Shown one piece after another: positions 24,969 through 33,541 of a stretch of 64,000 nt of DNA. The notes below the pieces were generated by a model. The model ran no database searches and had not been told where the DNA came from. It saw only the letters and a program-made list of their open reading frames with translations. The DNA is taken from NCBI RefSeq assembly GCF_034044635.1, contig NZ_JAXCLX010000003.1:1-64000 (forward strand). The letters run 5' to 3'. The number at the start of each line of letters is the position of its first letter. Within the stretch, counting starts at the first letter, position 1. The position numbers and the translations under genes are program-made. This stretch comes from Dongia rigui (GTDB lineage Bacteria; Pseudomonadota; Alphaproteobacteria; Dongiales; Dongiaceae).

Positions 24969-26500
24969 CTACCCGTTAATGCGGTTGGCGCGGTCGCGTG
25001 AAGGCGACCGGCGATATAGGTCTGCAGCGCGTCGATATCCGTCGCTGCCATATGCAGGCCCAATTTGGAGCGGCGCCAGACGATGTCTTCGGCGCTTCTG
25101 GCCCATTCCTGGTCCATGAGATAATTAACCTCCGCCTCGGTCAAGCTGGGACCGAAACGGCGGCCGAGATCGGCAGCGCTTTTGGCGTTGTTGAGAATGC
25201 GCTCGGCACGCGTGCCATAGGCACGGATCAGCCGGCGCGCCTGTTTAAGCTCTAGGAATGGGTATTTCTGCTGCAACGCACCCGCCTGTGCGGCAAAGGC
25301 ATTGACGGGGAAATCGCCGCCCGGAAGCGTCGATTGCGCCGTCCAGGGCGCCTTCATGCCGGCGAAGAAGGGCTGCAGCTTTTCCAGCGCCGCTTCGGCC
25401 AAACGGCGATAGGTGGTGATCTTGCCGCCGAAGACGGAGAGCAAAGGTGCCTCGCCCGATTTCTGGTCGAGCCGCAGCACATAGTCGCGCGTCGCGTCCT
25501 GCGCCTTGCTGGCGCCGTCGTCGTAAAGCGGGCGGATGCCGGCATAGGTCCAGCGGATATTGGCGCGCGTGATGGCCGCCTGGAAATATTCGTTGGCGGC
25601 CGCAATCAGGTAATCGGTCTCGGCATCCGAAATGGCGACCTTGCCCGGCTCGCCCTGATAGTCGGCATCGGTGGTGCCGATCAGCGTGAAGTCCTGCTCA
25701 TAGGGGATGGCAAAGCAGATGCGACCGTCGGCGTTCTGGAAGATATAGGCGCGGTCATGGTCGAAGAGCTTTTCAACGACGATATGGCTGCCCTTCACGG
25801 TGCGGATCTTGTCAGGCGCATTCATGCCGACAGCACCGCCGAGGAAGCTCGAGACCCAGGGGCCGGCGGCGTTAACGAGCGCCCGCGCCTTGGCATCGAT
25901 AACCTGACCGTCGGGACCTTCCAGTCTCAGGCGCCACAGATCGCCCTCGCGGCGGGCCGATGTGCAGCGGGTGCGCACATGGATGTCGGCGCCGCGCTCG
26001 GCAGCGTCACGGGCATTCAACGCGACGAGGCGCGCGTCCTCGACCCAGCAATCGGAATACTCAAAAGCGTGCGTGAAACCGGGCTTCAAGGGTGCCCCCG
26101 CCGCGTCGTGGCGCAGATCGATGGAGCGCGTGCCGGGCAGGATCTTGCGACCGCCGAGATTGTCGTAAAGAAAGAGACCGATGCGGATGAGCCAGCGGGG
26201 CCGGAGGCCCTTGTGATGCGGCAGGATGAAGCGCAGCGGCCAGATGATATGCGGTGCCGCATTCAAGAGCACTTCGCGCTCGATCAGCGCTTCGCGCACC
26301 AGGCGGAATTCGTAATGCTCGAGATAGCGCAGGCCGCCATGGATGAGCTTGGTCGAGGCGGATGACGTGCCGCTGGCCAGGTCGTTCTGCTCAGTCAGCA
26401 GGACCTTGAGACCGCGGCCGACCGCATCGCGCGCAATCCCGCAACCGTTGATGCCGCCACCGATGACGGCGATGTCGTAGATGTCGGCCGTATTGGCCAT
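24965..26500 (-). CDS. glpD: Aerobic glycerol-3-phosphate dehydrogenase
   Basis: A 511-residue FAD enzyme of the inner membrane that oxidises glycerol 3-phosphate to dihydroxyacetone phosphate and feeds electrons to quinone. The FAD-binding motif is at residues 10-30 (IAVIGGGINGCGIARDA), followed by LASGTSSASTKLIHGGLRYL. The family's C-terminal domain is present. It is the first gene of the transport operon, after a 270-base leader with the predicted GlpR operator. The kinase GlpK, needed between uptake and this step, is not in the window. Confidence 0.96.
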   Translation of the reverse strand: MANTADIYDIAVIGGGINGCGIARDAVGRGLKVLLTEQNDLASGTSSASTKLIHGGLRYLEHYEFRLVREALIEREVLLNAAPHIIWPLRFILPHHKGLRPRWLIRIGLFLYDNLGGRKILPGTRSIDLRHDAAGAPLKPGFTHAFEYSDCWVEDARLVALNARDAAERGADIHVRTRCTSARREGDLWRLRLEGPDGQVIDAKARALVNAAGPWVSSFLGGAVGMNAPDKIRTVKGSHIVVEKLFDHDRAYIFQNADGRICFAIPYEQDFTLIGTTDADYQGEPGKVAISDAETDYLIAAANEYFQAAITRANIRWTYAGIRPLYDDGASKAQDATRDYVLRLDQKSGEAPLLSVFGGKITTYRRLAEAALEKLQPFFAGMKAPWTAQSTLPGGDFPVNAFAAQAGALQQKYPFLELKQARRLIRAYGTRAERILNNAKSAADLGRRFGPSLTEAEVNYLMDQEWARSAEDIVWRRSKLGLHMAATDIDALQTYIAGRLHATAPTALTGR

Positions 26501-26611
26501 GATCGGGCATTCCTCCGCTGCTGATCACGGCCGACCCCCGCTGGCGCCATAGGCGGTACAGGGCTTTGGCTCACCCGACCGAAGCCGGGCGGCGTCGTCA
26601 CACATGACCAG

Positions 26612-26656
26612 TTTCGTTACTTTCGCTGGCAATCGTTAAACGAAACCAAACGAAAG
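26612..26656 (-). promoter_or_regulatory. Predicted GlpR operator upstream of glpD
   Basis: Four copies of the half-site TTTCG are arranged as two direct repeats on one strand (TTTCGTTACTTTCG) and two on the other (CGAAACCAAACGAAA), forming an overall dyad. The cluster lies 110-160 bases upstream of glpD, directly after the DeoR-type regulator gene. TTTCG-type direct repeats are typical DeoR/GlpR-family targets. Confidence 0.6.
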
Positions 26657-26771
26657 ACAAGAGAAAATATCGGCGTGATTGGCGTTCGATTCAGCACAAA
26701 TTCGCTGTCGAAACGCACGAAATGAACCGGCCGAGTTGCGCATTTCGCAAATGCGAAAGAGCGCTAAGCCG

Positions 26772-27566
26772 TTAGGCCGTTTCGCTTTCTTCGGCAGGAG
26801 CGCCGGGCGCCACAGCCACGGTGGTGCCGCTGTGGCGGCAGATCTCGACGATCTTTTCCGGCGGCGCACGGTCGGTGACGAACATGTTGATCTCGGACAA
26901 ATGGCCGATGCGAACGGGCGCGGTGCGCTCGAACTTCATCGAATCAGCAACCAGGATGACATTGCGCGCATTGGCGATGATCGCCTGCGCTACGCGCACC
27001 TCGCGGTAGTCGAAATCGAGCAGCGAGCCGTCATCGTCGATGGCCGAGACGCCGATGACGGCGTAATCGACCTTGAACTGAGACATGAAATCGACCGCCT
27101 GCTCGCCGACGATGCCGCCATCGGCCCGGCGCAGCATGCCACCCGCCACGATGACGTCGATGCGCTGCGAGGGCAGCAGGATGCCGGCCACATGGATGTT
27201 GTTGGTGATGACCAGCAGCCCTTCATGGCCGCGCAAGGCCCGCGCCACTTCTTCCGTGGTGGTGCCGATATTGATGAAAAGCGAGGAACCGTTGGAGATG
27301 AGCGAGGCGGCGTGTTCGCCGATGCGCCGCTTCTCGGTATCGGCCAAATGCCGGCGCGCCTCATAGGCGACGTTCTCGACACCAGACGCCAGGATGGCCC
27401 CGCCATGGGTGCGCGTCAGCAGCCGCTGATCGCACAGATCGTTCAAGTCCTTGCGGATGGTCTGCGGTGTCACGTCGAATTTGGCAGCCAGTTCCTCGAC
27501 ATTCACCCGCCCATTGAGGCGGGCAAGGCCAAGGATATCGTTCTGACGGGGCGTCGGCGTGAACAT
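26772..27566 (-). CDS. glpR: DeoR-family glycerol regulator
   Basis: A 264-residue repressor. The N-terminal DeoR helix-turn-helix reads RQNDILGLARLNGRVNVEEL, then VTPQTIRKDLNDL. The C-terminal sugar-phosphate sensor has FINIGTTTEEVARAL, LVITNNIHVA and VAGGMLRRADGGIVG. GlpR proteins usually release DNA on binding glycerol 3-phosphate. It is encoded just upstream of glpD on the same strand but separated by a 270-base gap with its predicted operator. Confidence 0.92.
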   Translation of the reverse strand: MFTPTPRQNDILGLARLNGRVNVEELAAKFDVTPQTIRKDLNDLCDQRLLTRTHGGAILASGVENVAYEARRHLADTEKRRIGEHAASLISNGSSLFINIGTTTEEVARALRGHEGLLVITNNIHVAGILLPSQRIDVIVAGGMLRRADGGIVGEQAVDFMSQFKVDYAVIGVSAIDDDGSLLDFDYREVRVAQAIIANARNVILVADSMKFERTAPVRIGHLSEINMFVTDRAPPEKIVEICRHSGTTVAVAPGAPAEESETA

Positions 27567-27636
27567 GGGCGGGTCCGGTCGTCAAGTGATCGCGAGGCCG
27601 GCAGCTTAGTCGGTGGCGTGCCGCCCTGCCAATTGC

Positions 27637-27720
27637 CTTTAACGCTGGTACGGCAGATAAGCGCCTTCAGCGCCGGTACTGCAGATTGGCGCTTTCAGCG
27701 CCGGCGCCGCAGATTGCGCA
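27637..27720. repeat. Three tandem 28-bp repeats at the end of murJ
   Basis: Three adjacent 28-base units (core TCAGCGCCGGTACTGCAGATT, copies starting at 27637, 27665 and 27693) run from the gap after murJ into its last codons. The murJ-proximal copy encodes the Arg-rich C-terminus. The other two lie beyond the stop. The period is not a multiple of three, so they were probably duplicated from the gene end. Confidence 0.75.
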
Positions 27721-29236
27721 GTTCGGCAATGCCGACGACGCGGAACAGCAACGCAAGTGCCGCAAAGGCCACCGCACCCACGGCAATGATGCCAATGAGG
27801 GAGAGCGCCTGCAATTCGGTCCCCGCCTGTTGCCCCGGCCAGATGACGTAGACGGCACCCCAGGTGGCACCGCCGAGGGCGATGCAGGCGAGGAGAAGAC
27901 GCGGCAAGGTGCGCTTCGAGCGCGCATCGAGGACCAGGAAGCCGCGGCGATAAAGAATGGTGCCAAGGAGGATGGCATTGACCCAGGCCGACACCATGGC
28001 GCCGATGGCGACGCCGATATAGCCGAAGGGCAAGGTGAGCGAGAAGCTGATGGCGATGTTGACGGCAACCGAGATCGCCGCCTGGCGGAACGGTGTCGTC
28101 GTATCCTCGCGCGCCAGGAAGGCAGCGGTGAGCGCCTTGTTGGCGACATAGGCCGGAAGCCCCGCCGACATGATCATGAGGGCGATCGAGACCGCTTCGG
28201 CATCGTCATAGGTGAAGGCGCCGCGATGGTAGACCGTGGTGACGATGGGAAGTGCCGCGACGATGAGGCCCACCATCGAGGGCAGCGACAGGACGAGGCC
28301 CAGTTCCAGGGCGCGGTTCTGCATGTGCATGGCGGCCTGCGGATCGCCGCTACGTAAGGCCCGCGTCAATGCCGGCAGCAGAACGACACCGATCGCCGAG
28401 CCGATGAGCGCCAAGGGCAGCTGATAGAGCCGGTCGGCGTAATAGATGAAGGAGACCGATCCCGCATGCAGCGAGGCGAGGATGGTGGAAACGGCGAGGT
28501 TGATCTGCACCACGCTGGCGCCGAAGAGACCGGGGATCATCAGCTTGAAAAGCTGCACGGCATCGGGTGTGAGGCGCGGTAGCGGCAGTCTTAGCGCGAG
28601 CCCGGCGCGCCTGCAGGCATTGGCGAGCCACAGGAACTGCACGAGGCCGGATAGCGTGACCGACCAGGCCAGCGCTTCGCCGACGAAGAGCGCATCGCCC
28701 TTGATGAACCACATGGTGGCGATGAGGATCGCGTTGAGGATGACCGGTGCCACCGCATTCTCGGCGAATTTGTGGAGGCCGTTGAGCATGCCGCCCTGCA
28801 AGGCACAGAGCGACATGAAGACGATGTAGGGAAAGGTGATGCTGGTGAAGAGCACCGCCGCCTGGAACTTCATCGGGTCGGCATCGAAGCCAGGGGCGAA
28901 GATGTGGATGAGCCAGGGCATGGCAAGCTCCGCCGCCACCAGCACGATGAGCAGCGCCACCAGCAGCAGCGCCATCACCTGTTCGGCAAAGATGCGGGCG
29001 CCGGACATGCCGCGCTCGGTGAGATGCCGGGTGAAGACCGGGACGAAGGCCGCCGAGAAGGCCCCTTCCGCAAAGACCTGGCGCAACAGATTGGGCAGGC
29101 GCATGGCGACGATAAAGGCATCGGCGATGGGGCCGGTGCCAAAGAGCTGGGCGATCATCACCTCGCGCACGAAGCCCAAGATTCGGCTCAACAGGGTCAT
29201 GCCGCCAACGGTGGCGAAGGAGCGCAAGGAAAACAT
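27695..29236 (-). CDS. murJ: Lipid II flippase MurJ
   Basis: A 513-residue polytopic membrane protein of the MOP superfamily with about 14 helices. It moves lipid II across the inner membrane for peptidoglycan synthesis. Family landmarks are GGMTLLSRILGFVREVMIA, GPIADAFIVAMRLPNLLRQ, FAEGAFSAAFVPVF and YRGAF-like VYHRGAFTYDDAEAV. The C-terminus ends in LRNLRRRR within the 28-bp repeat. It is monocistronic or co-transcribed with glpR 128 bases downstream. Confidence 0.96.
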   Translation of the reverse strand: MFSLRSFATVGGMTLLSRILGFVREVMIAQLFGTGPIADAFIVAMRLPNLLRQVFAEGAFSAAFVPVFTRHLTERGMSGARIFAEQVMALLLVALLIVLVAAELAMPWLIHIFAPGFDADPMKFQAAVLFTSITFPYIVFMSLCALQGGMLNGLHKFAENAVAPVILNAILIATMWFIKGDALFVGEALAWSVTLSGLVQFLWLANACRRAGLALRLPLPRLTPDAVQLFKLMIPGLFGASVVQINLAVSTILASLHAGSVSFIYYADRLYQLPLALIGSAIGVVLLPALTRALRSGDPQAAMHMQNRALELGLVLSLPSMVGLIVAALPIVTTVYHRGAFTYDDAEAVSIALMIMSAGLPAYVANKALTAAFLAREDTTTPFRQAAISVAVNIAISFSLTLPFGYIGVAIGAMVSAWVNAILLGTILYRRGFLVLDARSKRTLPRLLLACIALGGATWGAVYVIWPGQQAGTELQALSLIGIIAVGAVAFAALALLFRVVGIAELRNLRRRR

Positions 29237-29337
29237 GGGGGCGCGGGTGCTTTCGGAGAGAGAAGTAGAATCGCCAGATTTATGAGGTGTTTAGCATAAC
29301 AGGCCCGATTTTCATCCTGTCGGCCAAACGCGGCAGC

Positions 29338-29401
29338 CTTAAGAAAAACTTGTGGCCTTTTCAAGCGAAGCTCGTTTGTCTACTATGTCGATAGAGATTT
29401 A
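29338..29401 (+). promoter_or_regulatory. Sulfur-regulon type promoter element, copy upstream of the sulfate-binding gene
   Basis: This 64-base segment aligns without gaps, at about 50 of 64 positions, to the segment upstream of the TauD-like gene. Blocks kept in both are AAGAAAAACTTG, GTTTGTCTACTA and TAGAGATTTA, with a dyad CTACT-N5-RRTAG inside. It lies 75 bases before the start codon. Shared control of two sulfur-scavenging operons is the simplest reading. Confidence 0.65.
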
Positions 29402-29476
29402 GTATTTCCGGCAACCAGACACCCGTCTGGGGGACAGAAACCAGCGCGGGCCAAGTCGCGCTTCAGGAGGCTCAAG

Positions 29477-30499
29477 ATGTTGATTTCGAGACGTTCTTTG
29501 TCGGTCGCCGCGGTGCTGGCGACACTCCTTGCCAGTGCCCTGCCGGGCCTGGCCCAGGCGGAAACCAAGCTGCTCAACGTGTCCTATGACCCGACGCGCG
29601 AGCTTTATAAGGAATTCAACACGGCCTTCGCCGCGCATTGGAAGAAGGAGACGGGCGAAGACCTCTCCATCGAAGCCTCGCATGGCGGGTCGGGCAAGCA
29701 GGCCCGCGCCGTGATCGACGGGCTCGAAGCCGATGTCGTCACCCTGGCGCTTGCCTACGACATCGACGAGATCGCCGCCAAGGCCAAGCTCCTCCCCGCC
29801 GATTGGCAGGCCCGCCTGCCGCACAACTCGTCGCCCTATACCTCGACCATCGTGTTCCTGGTGCGTAAGGGCAACCCCAAGGGCATCAAGGATTGGGGCG
29901 ATCTGACCAAGGAAGGCGTCGAGGTGATCACGCCCAATCCGAAGACCTCGGGCGGTGCGCGCTGGAATTATCTGGCGGCCTGGGGCTGGGCGCTGAAGCA
30001 GCCGGGCGGTTCGGCCGATACGGCCAAGGCCTTCGTCAAGGATCTCTATAAGCATGTGCCGGTGCTCGACAGCGGCGCCCGCGGCTCCACCACCACCTTC
30101 GTCCAGCGCGGCATCGGCGACGTGTTGCTGGCCTGGGAGAACGAAGCGTTCCTGGCGGTGAAGGAACTGGGCCCGGATCAGTTCGACATCGTCGTCCCCA
30201 GCGTCAGCATCCTCGCCGAGCCGCCGGTCGCGGTGGTCGACACGGTCGTCGACAAGCACGGCACGCGCAAAGTGGCGGAAGCCTATCTCAACTATCTCTA
30301 CACGCCGGAAGGCCAGGAGATCGCTGCGAAGAACTTCTATCGCCCGACCGACCCCAAGGTGGCCGCCGCGCATGAGAAGGACTTCCCCAAGGTCAACCTC
30401 ATCACCATCGACGACACGTTCGGTGGCTGGAAGAAGGCGCAGCCGGAGCATTTCGGCGACGGCGGGACCTTCGACCAGATCTATCAGCCGACCAATTGA
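29477..30499 (+). CDS. sbp: Periplasmic sulfate-binding protein
   Basis: A 340-residue sulfate/thiosulfate-binding protein (Sbp/CysP family) with a signal peptide cleaved near GLAQAETK. Diagnostic stretches are [53 protein letters not shown] and [13 protein letters not shown]. It supplies sulfate to a CysTWA transporter, whose other genes are not in this window. AGGAGG sits just ahead of the ATG. Its promoter matches that of the dioxygenase operon, so both are probably induced by sulfur limitation. Confidence 0.95.
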   Translation: MLISRRSLSVAAVLATLLASALPGLAQAETKLLNVSYDPTRELYKEFNTAFAAHWKKETGEDLSIEASHGGSGKQARAVIDGLEADVVTLALAYDIDEIAAKAKLLPADWQARLPHNSSPYTSTIVFLVRKGNPKGIKDWGDLTKEGVEVITPNPKTSGGARWNYLAAWGWALKQPGGSADTAKAFVKDLYKHVPVLDSGARGSTTTFVQRGIGDVLLAWENEAFLAVKELGPDQFDIVVPSVSILAEPPVAVVDTVVDKHGTRKVAEAYLNYLYTPEGQEIAAKNFYRPTDPKVAAAHEKDFPKVNLITIDDTFGGWKKAQPEHFGDGGTFDQIYQPTN

Positions 30500-30524
30500 T
30501 CATCGGCTGAAATAGACGACATGG

Positions 30525-30555
30525 AAACGGGGCCAGAAATGGCCCCGTTTTTGTT
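30525..30555 (+). terminator. Intrinsic terminator after the sulfate-binding gene
   Basis: The stem AAACGGGGCCA/TGGCCCCGTTT around GAAA is followed by TTGTTT, 26 bases after the stop. It is a clear Rho-independent terminator, indicating a single-gene transcript. Confidence 0.85.
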
Positions 30556-30576
30556 TGTCTAACTGCGATCTCAATC

Positions 30577-30666
30577 CGTCATGGTCGGCGCAGGCCGACC
30601 ATCCATGAGTTTCTTTCTTCGGCGATAGGCAAAGTCGTGGATGGTCGGCCTTCGCCGACCATGACG
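30577..30666. repeat. Double-hairpin intergenic repeat, family C, copy 1
   Basis: A 90-bp element bounded by CGTCATGG and CCATGACG. It carries two small hairpins: GGTCGGC/GCCGACC with loop GCAG, and GGTCGGC/GCCGACC with loop CTTC. The second copy near 46.7 kb has exactly the same length. Both lie between convergent genes. Confidence 0.8.
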
Positions 30667-30684
30667 AGAGGGTTCGGGCAGCCG

Positions 30685-32067
30685 CTACAGCAGACGCTCC
30701 GCCAGTGCCGCGCAGGCGATGCGGAGATCGGGGACGGCGATGATCTCCCAGAAGGTGCCTTTGGTGATGGGGCCGATGGCGTGGAGATCGGGGGTTACAT
30801 GGCCTTGCCTGTCGATCACATTGCCGGCTGGATCGACGTCGAGCCCGAGGCGCAAGGGATCGGGCCGGACCTGGCCGGATGCCAGCAGCTGCTGGATGAG
30901 CTTCTGGTCGAGCCTGGTGGCATCGGAGCGCGGGCCGGAGCAGTCGATGACGCGGTCTACGACCAGCTCGCGCCGACCGCTGTCGCCGCGCAGGTTGACG
31001 TGAACCACGCTCGTTTCGTCGAGGCGCGTGGTCTCACCGATGCGGCCCTTGATGATCTCGATCTGGCCAGCGGCGATGGCTGCTTCGATCCGCGCCATGA
31101 CCTGGGGGGCGGCACGGTGGCGATGCACGTCCCACCAGGGGCGTAAGTGACGCAGGAAACGCGCGCGCTCGGGGAGCGACATTTCCTGCCACAGGCGCTG
31201 CGTATGCGGCCGCAATCCGTCGATCGCGGCACGCCTCCCGGCCCCGGTCTTCTCGGCAATGCGCGCAATGGTCCGAACCTGCCGCAGCAGTTTGACGAGA
31301 TTGCGGCCCGAGGGCGGCGCTTCGTATTTCCAGGGCGCGGGGACGGCGGCATGGACGCGCGGCAGCAGGCCACGGCGCGAAAGCGCATAGATCTTGCCCG
31401 TGTGGCCGCGGTCGAGCAGCGACAGGACCGTGTCGATGAAGGTGAGCCCGGTGCCCAGAATCAGGACCGGGGCATCGGGGGCGAGCCCGTCGAGACAGGC
31501 CGGATTCCAAGGGTCGCCGAAATAGCCGGGCGTCGAAGCCGTGGGCGGGAAATTGCCGACCGCAAGGACCGCATGGTCGATGGGGTAACGCCGCCCGACG
31601 GCGAGTTCCAGCGAGAGGCCGTCACTGTCACGGTGCAGCGCCACCGCTTCGTCGGTGAGGAGGAAGAGGTTATGGCTCTGCCCCTCGCGCCAGATCTTGT
31701 CGCCCAGCAGTTCCTGAATGTAATTCCCGTAGACCCGGCGCGGCACGAAGGTCGATGCGCCCAAGTTCGCCACATTGGGGTCGCCGATCTCGGCCCTTTG
31801 GTCGGCCGGCAGATTCTGCAGCCAGCGGACGAAATGATCGGGCTCGTCCGGGAAAGCACTCATATTGCCGGCGCGGACGTTCAGCAGATGGTTGGGATTG
31901 CCGGTCGCATAGGCGAGGCCGCGACCGAAATTCTGGTTGCGCTCGACAAGGTAAATGCGGTCCTCGGGCCGACATCGCCGCAACAGGTGGAGGGCCAGCA
32001 AAGAACCGCTGAACCCGGCACCGATGATGGCGATGCGGCGACCGCTCTGGTCACCGATGGCGGTCAT
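30685..32067 (-). CDS. FAD/NAD(P)-binding oxidoreductase (NAD_binding_9 type)
   Basis: A 460-residue flavoprotein with an N-terminal dinucleotide fold (IAIIGAGFSGSLLALHLLRR) and the segment RGLAYATGNPNHLLNVRAGN typical of the YdhS/HpyO-like group. A second nucleotide site is near VLILGTGLTFID. It lacks a recognisable substrate domain, so the reaction is unknown. It starts 25 bases after the TauD-like gene on the same strand, in an operon driven by the sulfur-type promoter. A role in processing organosulfur compounds, perhaps as a reductase partner, is inference. Confidence 0.82.
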   Translation of the reverse strand: MTAIGDQSGRRIAIIGAGFSGSLLALHLLRRCRPEDRIYLVERNQNFGRGLAYATGNPNHLLNVRAGNMSAFPDEPDHFVRWLQNLPADQRAEIGDPNVANLGASTFVPRRVYGNYIQELLGDKIWREGQSHNLFLLTDEAVALHRDSDGLSLELAVGRRYPIDHAVLAVGNFPPTASTPGYFGDPWNPACLDGLAPDAPVLILGTGLTFIDTVLSLLDRGHTGKIYALSRRGLLPRVHAAVPAPWKYEAPPSGRNLVKLLRQVRTIARIAEKTGAGRRAAIDGLRPHTQRLWQEMSLPERARFLRHLRPWWDVHRHRAAPQVMARIEAAIAAGQIEIIKGRIGETTRLDETSVVHVNLRGDSGRRELVVDRVIDCSGPRSDATRLDQKLIQQLLASGQVRPDPLRLGLDVDPAGNVIDRQGHVTPDLHAIGPITKGTFWEIIAVPDLRIACAALAERLL

Positions 32068-32092
32068 GATGGGATCAGAATGGCATGACGGA

Positions 32093-32947
32093 TCAGAACG
32101 GCCGATCGCCAAGGATGGTGGCGCGGTGCATCACGCGCCGGTGCGGCAGATAATCGGCCACCGCGTAATGCTGCGTCGAGCGGTTGTCCCACATCGCGAC
32201 GTCATTGGTCTTCCAGCGATGGCGCACCTGGAAATCGGGCTTGCCGATATGCTTGAAGAGCAGATCAAGCACAGCGCGGCTTTCGCTGGCCGAGAGTTCG
32301 TTGATATGGGTGGTGAAGCCCTCGTTGACGAATAGGCCCTTGGCGCCGCTCACGGGATGGGTGCGGATGACGGGGTGCTTCACCGGCCGGTTCTTGGCCT
32401 TGGCCGCCAGCCATTGCTTCTCCTCGGCTGGCGTGCGCGCATAGCGCTCGGCCGGGAAGGATTTGGCAAAATCATGGGTCGCGGTCAGGCGCTCGAGAAA
32501 GGCGCGGAAAGCCGGCGACAGCGCGTTGAAGGCCGCCTCGTTATTGACCCAGAGCGTATCACCACCGCTCGGCGGCAATTCCTTGGCATAGAGCACGGCG
32601 CCCAAGGGTGGCGTCTCGATGAAGGTCACGTCCGTGTGCCAATTGTCGTTGTCGGGCAGGTTCTGCGTGCTGGTATCGATGATGATGATTTCCGGCGTGT
32701 CGGCGACCTGCGGATAGATGGGATGGATATGCAGCTTGCCGAAGGCTGCGGCGAAATTGCGCTGCTGCTGCGGCGTGATGATCTGGTTTTCGAAGAACAG
32801 GACCTTGTGGGCGATGAGGGCGTCGCCAAGCTTGGCACGGCTCGCCGCATCGATCGTCCGGGCGAGATCGATGCCCTCGACGCGCGCGCCGATGACGGGA
32901 CCGAGGGGTTCGACCTTGATCAGGTCGGCGACGATGCGGTTGCTCAT
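32093..32947 (-). CDS. TauD/AtsK-type Fe(II)/2-oxoglutarate dioxygenase
   Basis: A 284-residue dioxygenase. The iron ligands are H and D of NWHTDVTF and the late His of DNRSTQHYAV. The 2-oxoglutarate-binding Arg is in MHRATI. Family stretches include RVEGIDLAR, VLFFENQIITPQQQ and PPSGGDTLWVNNEAAF. Relatives cleave taurine or alkyl sulfates to release sulfite or sulfate, and which of these applies is not clear. GAGAGGTGG precedes the ATG. Its promoter closely matches that of the sulfate-binding gene, supporting a sulfur-scavenging role. Confidence 0.92.
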   Translation of the reverse strand: MSNRIVADLIKVEPLGPVIGARVEGIDLARTIDAASRAKLGDALIAHKVLFFENQIITPQQQRNFAAAFGKLHIHPIYPQVADTPEIIIIDTSTQNLPDNDNWHTDVTFIETPPLGAVLYAKELPPSGGDTLWVNNEAAFNALSPAFRAFLERLTATHDFAKSFPAERYARTPAEEKQWLAAKAKNRPVKHPVIRTHPVSGAKGLFVNEGFTTHINELSASESRAVLDLLFKHIGKPDFQVRHRWKTNDVAMWDNRSTQHYAVADYLPHRRVMHRATILGDRPF

Positions 32948-33022
32948 GAAACCACCTCTCCGTTCTTTTCAATTCCGGTCCAGCGGGGCAGACTTTCGCG
33001 GCCCTCTGTTGGGACAGGACAA

Positions 33023-33086
33023 TAAATCTCTACTGATTTAGTAGACAAACAAGCCTTTCTTGCCAGGGGCGCAAGTTTTTCTCAAG
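33023..33086 (-). promoter_or_regulatory. Sulfur-regulon type promoter element, copy upstream of the TauD-like gene
   Basis: This is the minus-strand partner of the element near 29.4 kb. Here the inner dyad is perfect: CTACT-AAATC-AGTAG. Its proximal edge lies 75 bases upstream of the dioxygenase start, the same distance as in the other copy. Such 5-5-5 dyads fit a dimeric regulator, for example an Rrf2- or LysR-type protein, but the regulator is unknown. Confidence 0.65.
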
Positions 33087-33114
33087 AGCTTGCCGTAAAA
33101 ATAAGGAATTTCAA

Positions 33115-33510
33115 ATGGTTGCGAATAAGACGGGCGATGCCACCCTGGCCCTTGTGGCGCATGACCAGATGAAATCCCGTATGCGCGATTGGGCCGTGGC
33201 GCATGAAAGGCTGCTGGCGCGCTATCGCCTCTTTGCGACCGGCACGACCGGCGGGATCATCGGCGCCGCCTGCCCCAGCCTGAAGATCAAGCGATTGAAA
33301 AGCGGCCCGCTGGGCGGCGACCAGCAGATCGGGGCACTCATTGCCGAGAAAAAGGTCGCGGCGTTGATCTTCTTCATCGATCCGATGACCGCCCTGCCCC
33401 ATGACGTCGATGTCAAAGCGCTCATCCGCCTCAGCATCCTTTACGACATCCCCTTTGCCTGCAACGAGGCGACGGCGAGCCTCCTCATCACCGGCATGGC
33501 GAAAAAATAG
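33115..33510 (+). CDS. mgsA: Methylglyoxal synthase
   Basis: A 131-residue enzyme that turns dihydroxyacetone phosphate into methylglyoxal and phosphate. Family residues are present: LVAHDQMK, the phosphate-binding [22 protein letters not shown] with the catalytic Asp, and [15 protein letters not shown]. Length is standard. AAGGA precedes the ATG. It offers a bypass when the glycerol pathway encoded 6 kb away floods the cell with triose phosphate. It is a single gene facing the copper oxidase. Confidence 0.95.
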   Translation: MVANKTGDATLALVAHDQMKSRMRDWAVAHERLLARYRLFATGTTGGIIGAACPSLKIKRLKSGPLGGDQQIGALIAEKKVAALIFFIDPMTALPHDVDVKALIRLSILYDIPFACNEATASLLITGMAKK

Positions 33511-33541
33511 GCGGACCCGCCGCAACGGGGCCGCCCATCCT

